Assembly: GCA_012031145.1 (NCBI GenBank)
Contig: JAAUUH010000013.1
Coordinates: 1-45,140 of the forward strand
Reading direction: 5' to 3'
DNA length: 45,140 bases
From: Oscillatoriales cyanobacterium SM2_2_1
GTDB lineage: Bacteria > Cyanobacteriota > Cyanobacteriia > Pseudanabaenales > Pseudanabaenaceae
Under the pieces are notes generated by a model. The model was not told the DNA's origin and did no database searches. It saw only the letters and a program-made list of their open reading frames with translations. This document shows positions 1 to 6,908 of the stretch, one piece after another. Every line of letters begins with the position of its first letter. Position 1 is the first letter of the stretch. The position numbers were made by a program, and so were the translations under genes.

Positions 1-104
1 CCTACACGGGGTTAACCCTGGCCCTTGCGGGGGGAATGGGCTGCCTGTGGTTGGCGATCGCCGCGCGAGTGCCGTTCCCAGTCGCAGGGGAGCCGGAGTC
101 CTAA
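1..104 (+). CDS. C-terminal end of a membrane protein (partial)
   Basis: An open frame enters from the left edge and stops with TAA at 102-104. The roughly 33 visible residues form one hydrophobic segment rich in Leu, Ala and Gly with a Trp near its end. A short polar tail closing in PES follows. This resembles the last transmembrane helix of a transporter, for example of the major facilitator type, but one helix cannot identify the family. A HIP1 site lies inside the frame, so this end belongs to the host-like backbone rather than to the A/T-rich islet that follows. Confidence 0.4.
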   Translation, partial: YTGLTLALAGGMGCLWLAIAARVPFPVAGEPES

Positions 105-430
105 ACGTCCGGCTATCCCGCCCGATGGGGTGATCGGCATTTGGGGGCAACCCCACAAAGCAACTAAGGTAAATGCCAACGCGCAGGGCTAACTACTCTG
201 GGGGGATATGTTGTGGGGCAGAACCTACGGTGATCAGGTTAGAATTCGACCGGAACTATCCGTGCTTTTTCAACACACTCCCTACCGTTCGGTAAGATAT
301 GGTGCAGCTTCGGAAGCATTCGATGAATCATGCTCACAAGCTCCTATCCAAGGAATCAGGCTAGTGGGGCGACTCAGATAGGTTGCCTCTACTGTCAGTC
401 AAGTGCGTAGGACTAAAGTCTTAGATCAAG
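105..430. other. Intergenic stretch, no gene recognised
   Basis: No coding frame of convincing quality and no recognisable tRNA, tmRNA, 6S, SRP or RNase P signature is visible. A small hairpin-forming stretch (TGGGG, GCAA, CCCCA) lies near 144-157. The sequence grows A/T-richer toward the HEPN gene at 431 and contains no HIP1 site. It presumably holds the promoter of the HEPN/mCpol pair, but I cannot assign a -35/-10 pair with confidence. Confidence 0.4.
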
Positions 431-856
431 ATGCGAGACTTCTCGGTAAAAGACGAGCAGTGCAGTAGTAGATGCAACAACGTCAAGCGAAGTTTTGTAA
501 ATGATCTTTTAGATTTTTTAGCGCACTACCCACCAGCGCAGAAGTTTTCCAATGATTTTGATATTGATTTGAAGAAACAAAAAGATCCTCCAAGAGCAAT
601 CACTTTCTTCTTCAGAAAATACTCTGAAATAAGCAGTAAACACCTAGATTACGTTGATAAGAATTTAGAGTCTGTGTTGACAGTTCCTGGCTTATTAACA
701 CCTTTGAGGATGTTTAGAAATATTTCGGCTCATGCAGGTATCTCATCTCACAAGTTTGAAGCTGATGAGGTTCGAGTTTGTATTAATCTGGCTTTGGAAA
801 GCTTCCGGCTTGCAAGAGCTAGTCAAGAATTTTGGAGTAAGCTTTCAGGACGATGA
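431..856 (+). CDS. HEPN-fold protein, probable RNase toxin/effector
   Basis: This 141-residue, helix-rich protein ends in a typical HEPN C-terminal half. Residues 93-101 carry R96-N-I-S-A-H101, which matches the RNxxxH form of the Rx4-6H motif used by HEPN ribonucleases. An amphipathic helix rich in Glu, Leu and Ala follows, as in DUF4145/Abi-like HEPN proteins. HEPN RNases commonly act as toxins or antiphage effectors that cleave RNA and need paired HEPN domains. ATG at 431 is the only start after the in-frame stop at 422. Composition is markedly A/T-richer than the neighbours and lacks HIP1 sites, which suggests horizontal acquisition. The TGA at 854-856 lies at the point where the mCpol-like frame becomes recognisable. 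Fold assignment is inferred from motif and helix pattern. RNase activity is not shown. Confidence 0.7.
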   Translation: MRDFSVKDEQCSSRCNNVKRSFVNDLLDFLAHYPPAQKFSNDFDIDLKKQKDPPRAITFFFRKYSEISSKHLDYVDKNLESVLTVPGLLTPLRMFRNISAHAGISSHKFEADEVRVCINLALESFRLARASQEFWSKLSGR

Positions 857-1247
857 CTATAGAATCTTTTCTGTTGCCATTGATGGAGATCTAGTAGGTC
901 GGAAAATAGAAAAACTGATCATATCTAACAAACTGGATGAATTAATAGAATATAGTCATGTCATTAATAAGTCAGTCGATAGCATTCGTTTAGTCGCTAA
1001 TAGCGTTGGAGGGAAAACATATTTGCAAGGAGGTCAGAGTCTTCTAGTTGAAGTGAAAAGCTACCAATCTTTTATCAAAAAGCTTATTGAAATCCATTTA
1101 GGATTGGTTGCCACATTTTCTGTCGGTATTGGCAAAAATATTGTTGAAGCTCACTTAGTTCTCAAGTTTGCCAAATCAGCAGGGCGTGGATTGATCATCC
1201 TTGTTGAGGTTGTTAATGGAGAATTTAAGTTTAGGCATATTACTTAA
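852..1247 (+). CDS. mCpol-like (minimal CRISPR polymerase / palm) domain protein
   Basis: The recognisable domain spans about 131 residues after 852. A first strand ends in DGDLVG (882-899), the metal-binding Asp loop of Cas10/GGDEF palm domains. A long helix follows, then a hairpin with GGQS (1029-1040) where GGDD or GGDS is usual. A strand SVGIG, the helix EAHLVLKFAKSAG and a last strand complete the fold. This order matches mCpol domains, which make cyclic nucleotides in antiphage systems such as Panoptes. The start is unresolved. The frame is open back to ATG 732 and ATG 765, both inside the HEPN gene, with TTG at 810 and no good ribosome-binding site. It may be a separate overlapping gene or the second half of a HEPN-mCpol fusion. 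The Asp-to-Gln change makes catalysis uncertain. Confidence 0.68.
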   Translation, partial: DDYRIFSVAIDGDLVGRKIEKLIISNKLDELIEYSHVINKSVDSIRLVANSVGGKTYLQGGQSLLVEVKSYQSFIKKLIEIHLGLVATFSVGIGKNIVEAHLVLKFAKSAGRGLIILVEVVNGEFKFRHIT

Positions 1248-1277
1248 AGATCGGCTAAACAAAGTTCAGTCAAGGGG

Positions 1278-1322
1278 CTAACACTTCACGACAGCGGACG
1301 GACGAAAGCCGCTGGTGCTTAG
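1278..1322. other. Imperfect hairpin downstream of the mCpol gene
   Basis: The left arm has CTAA then CAC and CAGCGG (1292-1297). The right arm has CCGCTG (1309-1314) directly followed by GTGCTTAG (to 1322). The inner six pairs are perfect, and the outer CTAA/TTAG pair needs an asymmetric bulge. There is no T-run, so it is a poor intrinsic terminator. It begins 30 nt after the mCpol stop and may mark the islet's right edge or be an RNA structure. Confidence 0.35.
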
Positions 1323-1459
1323 TTCTTGGTTATCTGCCGCCGCTGCATTTTGCCGTTCTGTTGCGTGGTCATACTACCTATCTGTGCGTTTACTGAAGCG
1401 ATCGCTACAGTGAACACAAAGAGCAGGGAGACGCCCAACTTCCTCAGTTTTAGCCCCAC

Positions 1460-1588
1460 CTAGGGCGCGTCACCAGTCCAAGCTAGAAGCCTAACGGGAT
1501 TAGCGTTACCTTACACGTCAAATTTTACAGGCTAGGGGCTGAACCTCTGTCCATGGGGCATTTGAAAGCTAAATGATGACAGCCCCTA
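1460..1588 (+). repeat. F1 dispersed repeat, copy a
   Basis: This is a complete copy of a family also seen at 13473, 32693, 35307 and 42906. It begins CTAGGGCGCGTC and ends GATGACAGCCCCTAG, so the ends are imperfect inverted repeats. Internal landmarks are AAGCTAGAAGC, TCAAATTTTA, GGGGCTGAACCTCT and GCTAAATGATGACAG. No transposase is inside, so it looks like a non-autonomous MITE-type element. Its terminal CTAG contains the stop codon of the ABC permease on the other strand. Confidence 0.75.
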
Positions 1589-2362
1589 GCTGGATGCACT
1601 GGTGTAAAACCGCAACGCAAACCGCCAAAAGCTATGGGATGCCACCAACAGGGCGATCGCCAGTCCCAAGCTGCCTGCCAACCAAAGGGGATCGCTGCGA
1701 TCAAGGAAAAATTCTGCGGGCACGGTGGTGAGCAAGGCCACGGGTACTACAAAGGTAAAGAAAAAGCGAAAGCTGGCCGGATAGCCAGTCATCGGATATT
1801 TGCCAGCCGCCATCAGGGAGCGCAGCACCTCGGTGACGTTATAGATTTTAGTGAACCAAATGCTGGTGACCGCCAGCATAAACCAAATGCCGTAGAGGGA
1901 GACGAGGGCGGCGGCAAAGGGGATGATTCCCGCCCACCAGTTGCGCACACCGCCAACCAACAACAAACCTACCCCCAATAACAGATTGGGGAGCCCCCAA
2001 GGCGATAGGGTACGCGCCGAAAGCCAAAACTGGCTACTCACGGGCTTGAGGAGCACAAAATCGAGGGTTCCCTGCTGGATTAGCTCCACAATTCTGCTGA
2101 GATTGGGAATTAAAAATGTGCTCGCAAAACCCTCTAAGAGCGTAAAAACGCCCATCACCACCAGCGCCTCCGACCATGTCCAGCCCGCAAAGGTGTAGCC
2201 AGTGCGGAACAATAAATACAAGCTGAAAATGCTGCCGCCCAAACCCAAGCAGGCACTGACCAGGGCGATCGCCAAATTGAGACGATATTCCATTTCAGCG
2301 GCGATCGCGGTCTCCCAAAAGAGCAGGGTGAGGCGAACGTAGGAAAAAATCGACAAAATCAT
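1586..2362 (-). CDS. ABC-2 type permease (exporter membrane subunit)
   Basis: This 258-residue protein has about six hydrophobic segments. The Ser/Gly-rich second helix, the stretch around VELIQQGTLDFVLLKPVS and the C-terminal Arg-Phe-Tyr end fit the uncharacterised ABC-2 permease group (COG3694-like). Such permeases usually pair with a second permease and an ATPase, but neither partner is adjacent here. The substrate is unknown. ATG at 2360-2362 gives a good N-terminal cytoplasmic segment before the first helix, although the ribosome-binding site is weak. The stop codon falls inside the terminal CTAG of an F1 repeat, so the original C-terminus may have been trimmed or replaced by the insertion. 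The family call is solid and the transported substrate is not inferable. Confidence 0.82.
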   Translation of the reverse strand: MILSIFSYVRLTLLFWETAIAAEMEYRLNLAIALVSACLGLGGSIFSLYLLFRTGYTFAGWTWSEALVVMGVFTLLEGFASTFLIPNLSRIVELIQQGTLDFVLLKPVSSQFWLSARTLSPWGLPNLLLGVGLLLVGGVRNWWAGIIPFAAALVSLYGIWFMLAVTSIWFTKIYNVTEVLRSLMAAGKYPMTGYPASFRFFFTFVVPVALLTTVPAEFFLDRSDPLWLAGSLGLAIALLVASHSFWRFALRFYTSASS

Positions 2363-3166
2363 CGCAATTTAGGGGCGAGTTCCATTAGAAATTAATATAA
2401 GGTTATTTTTGGGATCAGACCGGCACTCTGGAGGTTATTTTCGGGCTGAGAACTTCTCCAGGGAAACGCTGGAACCAGATTGGCAGGCACTTTGGGGCCA
2501 AGGGCAATGCACTCCACGGCTGAAGCACCCCTTAACAGATGGCCCCAAGTATGCCGAAACAGGATCGGGGTTCCGACTATTTCTGAAGGAATATTTTTGG
2601 ATCAAAGGGGACACACCCTGCTAATGGGTGGAAATACCCCTAGGGGTGTATCGTGCCCCCTACTCCCCACATCTGGGGCAGGTTCAGCCCCTATGTTCCA
2701 ACAGGCACTTTTGCCCAGAAAGATGGAGGCCCATACGTCTACCTAAGGATAGAGATTTTTCCTGGGGTTGGGGCGATCGCGACAACCTCAGGCAGTGACC
2801 ATAAGCGATCGTTATCAGAAAACGAAAATTTGGTCAAAAACAGGGATAAAAAAACCCTCCGAAATCCCAGAAACCCTATCCTGGCAAGGGTTTGAGACAG
2901 GAATTCTAGGCAAAGCTGAGGTTCCGTGCTAGGTTAACCCACAGCGATGTAGCTGACACAGCACCCCAATCAAAAGTGAGCTTCTGATGGTTGGAACGGG
3001 TCGCTGGTGGTGATTCCCTGTGTTGCCACTGATGGCAAATTTCCATTGGAGCTATGGAGCTGACAACGTTCTATTCCCCCCTTGGAGGTTGGCTTCTGTT
3101 ACTCGTTTTTAGGTTCAACTCATGTTTGGCTGATTTAGTTTCAACTAATCAAGTATCAACTGAGCT
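2363..3166. other. Long non-coding stretch with inverted repeats
   Basis: Frames in this 800-bp gap are short, overlapping and lack family features, so I call no gene. Structures seen are a perfect 9-bp stem TTGGGGCCA (2492-2500) with TGGCCCCAA (2540-2548), a 10-bp palindrome CCCCTAGGGG at 2637-2646, and AAACCCT (2871-2877) with AGGGTTT (2887-2893). One HIP1 site lies near 2772. The gap must contain the promoters of the divergent ABC permease and the rlpA operon. An unannotated RNA is possible. Confidence 0.5.
2492..2548. other. Perfect 9-bp hairpin, possible structured RNA
   Basis: The arms are TTGGGGCCA and TGGCCCCAA, separated by 39 nt, with an additional G-T pair possible outside. The loop is long for a terminator and no T-run follows on either strand. 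A structured non-coding RNA or a 5' leader element is conceivable, but I recognise no known RNA family. Confidence 0.3.
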
Positions 3167-3190
3167 TTGCGATTCCATTCACTACACCCT

Positions 3191-4164
3191 ATGTCTGAAT
3201 TGAACGGTCGGAGTCTTTGGTTGCTCCTCACACTTTCTATTTTTTCTCCGCTGACCTGTTTTGCGACGGAAGTCTATTCCCAGGCTGAATCCGTTCTTAA
3301 GGTGGGGGAACCTCGATCAGCGGCGATTTTGCGCGAACGGCAAAGGCAGCGTCCGGCTATCGCCCATATCCATGAACACGTGGATGACGGCCGCGAAGCT
3401 AGCACGATTTATGTGCGTAATATTCCGGTTTTGACGGTGCTCAGCCTTGGTGCATCAGAGCCGACCACCCAGTCCCCGGGGGTGAAACTACCCTCTTTTC
3501 CCGCTCGGAATTAAATCCGCGGGAGCGTGCCCGAACAATTGCCGCCGTGATTAACCAAGCCCACGCCGAAGGTCTGGACGCCCAAGACATCCTCCCGCGC
3601 TGGCAGTCGGGACGATACATTATTCAACTGGCAGGTCACGGTGAGGTGACCATCGGTGACGAGGTGCGGTTTGCCCAGTCAACGGGAGATGGGGCCCGCG
3701 ATACGATCCATGCCACCAATCTGCTGCGTCGGCTGTTGGGGGGGGCTGAACCGATTACGACGATCGCTAATGCCCCCGTTGCTTCGGTCGCTTTGCCCCC
3801 AGCGAATCCGCCAGTTAATCCAGTCATTCAAGTGGTGCGGTCGGGTTTAAGCCAAGTCAGTCGCGTGGTGGCAAGCATTACGGGTTTGGCATCCTGGTAT
3901 GGTCCAGGTCTGGCGGGTAGGCCCAGCGCCAGCGGCGAAATCTTCAATCCTGACCAGTTGACCGCCGCCCATCCCTCGCTGCCCTTTGGCACCCTAGTGC
4001 GCGTGATTAATCCGACCAACGGCCGATCGGTTGTGGTGCGGATTAATGATCGCGGGCCCTTCCATGGTAATCGGGTGCTCGATCTGTCAACGGCAGCGGC
4101 CCGGGAGTTGGGAATTATCTCGGTTGGGGTGGCAACAATTCGCATGGAAGTGTTAGGTCGCTAG
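3191..4164 (+). pseudogene. rlpA: RlpA-like (double-psi beta-barrel) envelope protein, frameshifted
   Basis: An N-terminal signal peptide (hydrophobic core LLLTLSIF, cleavage near CFA-TE) is followed by a cyanobacterial N-domain with IYVRNIPVL. The C-terminal DPBB domain contains GLASWYGPGLAGRPSASGE, the LPFGT motif, VRINDRGPF and RVLDLS. RlpA proteins bind or cleave denuded peptidoglycan at division sites. The frame breaks in the run CCCCGGGGG (3474-3482). Adding one G joins SPG to GETTLFSRSELNPR and yields about 324 residues, the usual cyanobacterial size. The upstream half would otherwise stop at 3514. ATG 3191 is preferred over 3167 because it places the charged n-region directly before the signal core. 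It heads the panC-cmk-lpt operon. A consensus error is more likely than true loss. Confidence 0.75.
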
Positions 4165-4167
4165 GGT

Positions 4168-5028
4168 GTGGAGATATTCACTGCTCCCCAGGAGCTGCGG
4201 GACTACCTGCGGGGTAGGAGTGGGATTGGGTTTGTGCCAACGATGGGAGCACTCCATCAGGGCCATGCCTCCCTAATTGCACGGGCGCGATCGGAGTGCC
4301 CTATGGTGGTGGTAAGTATTTTTGTCAATCCGTTGCAGTTTGGGCCCGGAGAAGATTTAAACCGTTACCCGCGATCGCCCGAGATGGATTGGCAGCTTTG
4401 CCGCGCAGGGGGAGCCGATGTGTTGTTCTGTCCAACGGCGGAGACTTTAGCGCTGTCGGCAAGCATGACGCAAGTGGTGCCGCCCCTATCCATGACCTCG
4501 GTGCTGTGTGGGCGATCCCGTCCCGGGCACTTCACCGGAGTGTCCACCATTGTGGTTAAGCTGCTCGAGATCGTCCATCCCCAGAGGGTGTATCTGGGGC
4601 AGAAGGATGGCCAGCAGGTGGCAATTCTGCGCCGGGTCTTGGCCGATCTCCATCTAGAGGTAGACCTGCGGGTTTGTCCGACCGTGCGGCTCCCCAGTGG
4701 CTTAGCCATGAGTTCGCGGAATCAGTATTTATCAGCGGCAGAACTGGCGATCGCCCCCGAACTCTACAAGGGTTTGCAGGCTGCTAGGGTCGCATTCGAT
4801 CGCGGCACCATGGATCCAGCCAAGCTGATCGAAGCCGTGCAACTCCACGTGGCCCAGTTTCCAGCCCTGACCGTGGACTATGTTGAATTGGTGGATGCGA
4901 TCAGTTTGTCTCCCTTAACCGAACTGTCCCTGACAACTGGAATACTTGCGATCCTAGCGATCGCCGCTAAAATTGGCTCAACCCGTTTAATTGATAACCT
5001 CCTACTCCCCTATGCCAGCCCAACGTAA
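4168..5028 (+). CDS. panC: Pantoate-beta-alanine ligase
   Basis: PanC condenses pantoate and beta-alanine with ATP to pantothenate, the coenzyme A precursor. The 286-residue frame starts with GTG three bases after the rlpA stop. It shows PTMGALHQGH (the HxGH nucleotide-binding motif), SIFVNPLQFGP, RPGHFTGVSTIV, YLGQKDGQQ and the C-terminal SGLAMSSRN segment. Its length is that of a stand-alone PanC. In many cyanobacteria PanC is fused to cytidylate kinase. Here the frame stops at 5028 while the cmk start at 5012 lies in another frame, giving a 17-bp overlap. A one-base insertion in the nearby CCCC run could have split an ancestral fusion. Confidence 0.93.
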   Translation: MEIFTAPQELRDYLRGRSGIGFVPTMGALHQGHASLIARARSECPMVVVSIFVNPLQFGPGEDLNRYPRSPEMDWQLCRAGGADVLFCPTAETLALSASMTQVVPPLSMTSVLCGRSRPGHFTGVSTIVVKLLEIVHPQRVYLGQKDGQQVAILRRVLADLHLEVDLRVCPTVRLPSGLAMSSRNQYLSAAELAIAPELYKGLQAARVAFDRGTMDPAKLIEAVQLHVAQFPALTVDYVELVDAISLSPLTELSLTTGILAILAIAAKIGSTRLIDNLLLPYASPT

Positions 5029-5698
5029 ACCCATAGTTGCCATTGACGGCCCTGCTGGTGCGGGCAAGTCTACCGTGGCCAAACTGGTGGCCCAGCAACT
5101 CGGGCTCCTCTATCTCGACACCGGAGCGATGTATCGGGCAGTAACCTACGGCGTTTTAGCCGCCGGGATTGTCCTAGAGGATCAAGAGGCGATCGTGTCC
5201 CTATCCGCCGAGAGTGAGATCCAGTTCCGCGGTTCCCAAGTTTGGCTCAATGGTCAGGATGTCACCCAAGAAATTCGCTCTCCTACTATTTCGGCCCATG
5301 TGTCCCAAGTGGCCAAAATAGCGGGAGTGCGCCGTCTCATGACCCAGCAACAACAGGCGATCGGCAGCCACGGTGGGGTGGTGATGGAAGGGCGAGACAT
5401 TGGCACCCAAGTTTTCCCTAAAGCTGAAATCAAGGTTTTTCTGACGGCTTCCCCCCAGGAGCGGGCAAAGCGCCGGTACCAAGATTTGCTCGACCAAGGG
5501 CAAAGGGTAGGCAGCCTTGAAGAGCTGGAGCAGTCGATCCGCAATCGTGACTTCCAGGATGCCACCCGTGATATTGCTCCCCTATGCCCAGCACCCGATG
5601 CCACAATCATCACTTCCGATGGCATGGACATTTCCCAAGTAGCCGCCGCTATTGTAGAGTTGTATGCACAGTCCACCCTACAGGGCGTTTGTTCATGA
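5012..5698 (+). CDS. cmk: Cytidylate kinase
   Basis: CMP/dCMP kinase, 228 residues from ATG 5012. It has the Walker A loop GPAGAGKST near residues 13-21, the CMP-binding region around DTGAMYRAVT, and the sequence GRDIGTQVFPKA. The lid and Arg-rich segment is ASPQERAKRRYQDL, followed by IRNRDFQD and the C-terminal ATIITSDGM. The start was chosen because MPAQRKPIVAIDGPAG puts the P-loop at the normal distance. The frame is open further upstream inside panC. The gene overlaps panC by 17 bp and lptA by ATGA, so translation is probably coupled. In many cyanobacteria the same domain is the C-terminal half of a PanC/Cmk fusion. Confidence 0.92.
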   Translation: MPAQRKPIVAIDGPAGAGKSTVAKLVAQQLGLLYLDTGAMYRAVTYGVLAAGIVLEDQEAIVSLSAESEIQFRGSQVWLNGQDVTQEIRSPTISAHVSQVAKIAGVRRLMTQQQQAIGSHGGVVMEGRDIGTQVFPKAEIKVFLTASPQERAKRRYQDLLDQGQRVGSLEELEQSIRNRDFQDATRDIAPLCPAPDATIITSDGMDISQVAAAIVELYAQSTLQGVCS

Positions 5699-6183
5699 AA
5701 TGGGTTACGCTGCTCTGCGGATTTTGCTTGCCAACCCTAGGCGCCGCTCACTTCTCTGGGGCGATCGCCCAGCCCCGTCTTACCATTCGGGCCGATCGCC
5801 AGGAAGCCAATGCCAATTCTGGGGTGGTTACGGCTACTGGTAATGTGCGTCTCGACTATCCCGCCCGTCAACTGCAGGCAACGGCCAACCAAGCGCGATA
5901 TTTCTCTAGGGAACAGCGCATCGTGCTGACGGGAAATGTGATTGTCATTGAGCGCGGAGTAAACCGGATTGCCGCCGAAACTATCACCTATCTGGTAACC
6001 GATGGCACCTTTGTTGCCCTGCCTCCAGATAACCAGCAGGTGGAAACGATTTATTTTGTACCCGATCGCGCTGCCGAAACCCCACCCGCCCAATCCGCAA
6101 CCCCGGCGGCCCAAGTCAAGCCCGCCTTTAAGCAACGGGTGAGCCCGCCCCCACCCCCCCGTGACGGGTCAAAGGTGCCATGA
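5695..6183 (+). CDS. lptA: LptA/OstA-like periplasmic LPS-transport protein
   Basis: This 162-residue secreted protein starts in an ATGA overlap with cmk. A signal peptide (hydrophobic core VTLLCGFCLPTLGAA) precedes the OstA-type jelly-roll repeats. These include LTIRADRQEANANSGVVTATGNVRLDY and a second round at RIVLTGNVIVIERGVNRIAAETI. The C-terminus is a low-complexity Pro-rich tail (PPPPP). LptA bridges inner and outer membranes for lipopolysaccharide export. Placement directly before an LptB-type ATPase and an LptF/G permease supports this role. The length is ordinary for cyanobacterial LptA-like proteins. The Pro-rich tail may reach through peptidoglycan, which is an inference. Confidence 0.85.
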   Translation: MKWVTLLCGFCLPTLGAAHFSGAIAQPRLTIRADRQEANANSGVVTATGNVRLDYPARQLQATANQARYFSREQRIVLTGNVIVIERGVNRIAAETITYLVTDGTFVALPPDNQQVETIYFVPDRAAETPPAQSATPAAQVKPAFKQRVSPPPPPRDGSKVP

Positions 6184-6908
6184 AGCTATGCTTGAATCAG
6201 GTCAGCAAATCCTATAACCGGCGTCAGGTTGTCTCCCAAGTTAGCCTCGAAGTCAGTTGTGGCGAAATAGTTGGCTTGCTCGGTCCCAATGGTGCGGGCA
6301 AAACCACGACCTTTTATATGGCCACTGGTCTGGTGCAGCCGGATTCGGGCCATGTTTATCTGGATGCCCAAGACATCACCGCCCTACCAATCCACCGTCG
6401 GGCCCATTTGGGGATGGCCTACTTAGCCCAAGAACCGACAATTTTTCGGCAACTGACGGTACAGGACAACCTTAAACTGGTTATGGAACAAACTGGGGTA
6501 TCGCCGGAAGTGCAGCGCCACCGCCTAGCTAGCCTGTTGGAAGAATTTCGTCTCACCCACCTCTCCCATTCCTATGGAATCCAGGTCTCCGGCGGCGAAC
6601 GGCGACGGACAGAACTGGCCCGCGCCTTGGCCGTGGGGGTGTCCGGCCCCAAATTTTTATTGCTTGATGAACCCTTTGCTGGCATTGATCCGATCGCTGT
6701 GTCCGAAATTCAGAACATTATTCGCACCCTACGTGATCGCCAGATGGGGATTTTGATCACCGACCATAGTGTCCGGGAAACCCTCGCCATCATTGACCGA
6801 GCCTACATTATGCGCGATGGCGAAATCCTAGCCGCGGGTACGGGTGCCGATCTGGCCCACAATCCTGAAGTGCGGCGCTACTATTTGGGAGAAGCCTTCC
6901 AACTGTAA
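6180..6908 (+). CDS. lptB: LPS export ABC transporter ATPase
   Basis: This 242-residue ATPase starts in an ATGA overlap with lptA. It has Walker A GPNGAGKTT near residue 38, the Q-loop AQEPTIFR, the LptB-typical signature VSGGERRRTELARAL, Walker B FLLLDEPFAGIDP and the switch His in ITDHSVRE. The extra Arg residues in the signature and the sequence EPFAGIDPIAV separate LptB from ordinary amino-acid ATPases. It powers lipopolysaccharide extraction with the permease encoded next. Its stop TAA overlaps the next ATG by one base, so the three lpt genes are translationally coupled. Confidence 0.95.
   Translation: MKLCLNQVSKSYNRRQVVSQVSLEVSCGEIVGLLGPNGAGKTTTFYMATGLVQPDSGHVYLDAQDITALPIHRRAHLGMAYLAQEPTIFRQLTVQDNLKLVMEQTGVSPEVQRHRLASLLEEFRLTHLSHSYGIQVSGGERRRTELARALAVGVSGPKFLLLDEPFAGIDPIAVSEIQNIIRTLRDRQMGILITDHSVRETLAIIDRAYIMRDGEILAAGTGADLAHNPEVRRYYLGEAFQL

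Noticed and set aside
105-430. tmRNA, tRNA or RNase P RNA before the HEPN gene
   Set aside because: None of the diagnostic motifs (T-loop GGTTCGA, tag-peptide frame, conserved RNase P core) is present.
1278-1322. True integron attC site
   Set aside because: The right box does not fit GTTRRRY and no integrase is in the window; kept only as a low-interest resemblance.
1634-2198. Plus-strand frames opposite the ABC permease
   Set aside because: Composition is Gln/Pro/Gly-rich antisense translation; the minus-strand permease has clear membrane helices and family features.
2409-2895. Three overlapping plus-strand frames of 71-88 codons
   Set aside because: No ribosome-binding sites, low-quality composition and mutual overlap; treated as non-coding.
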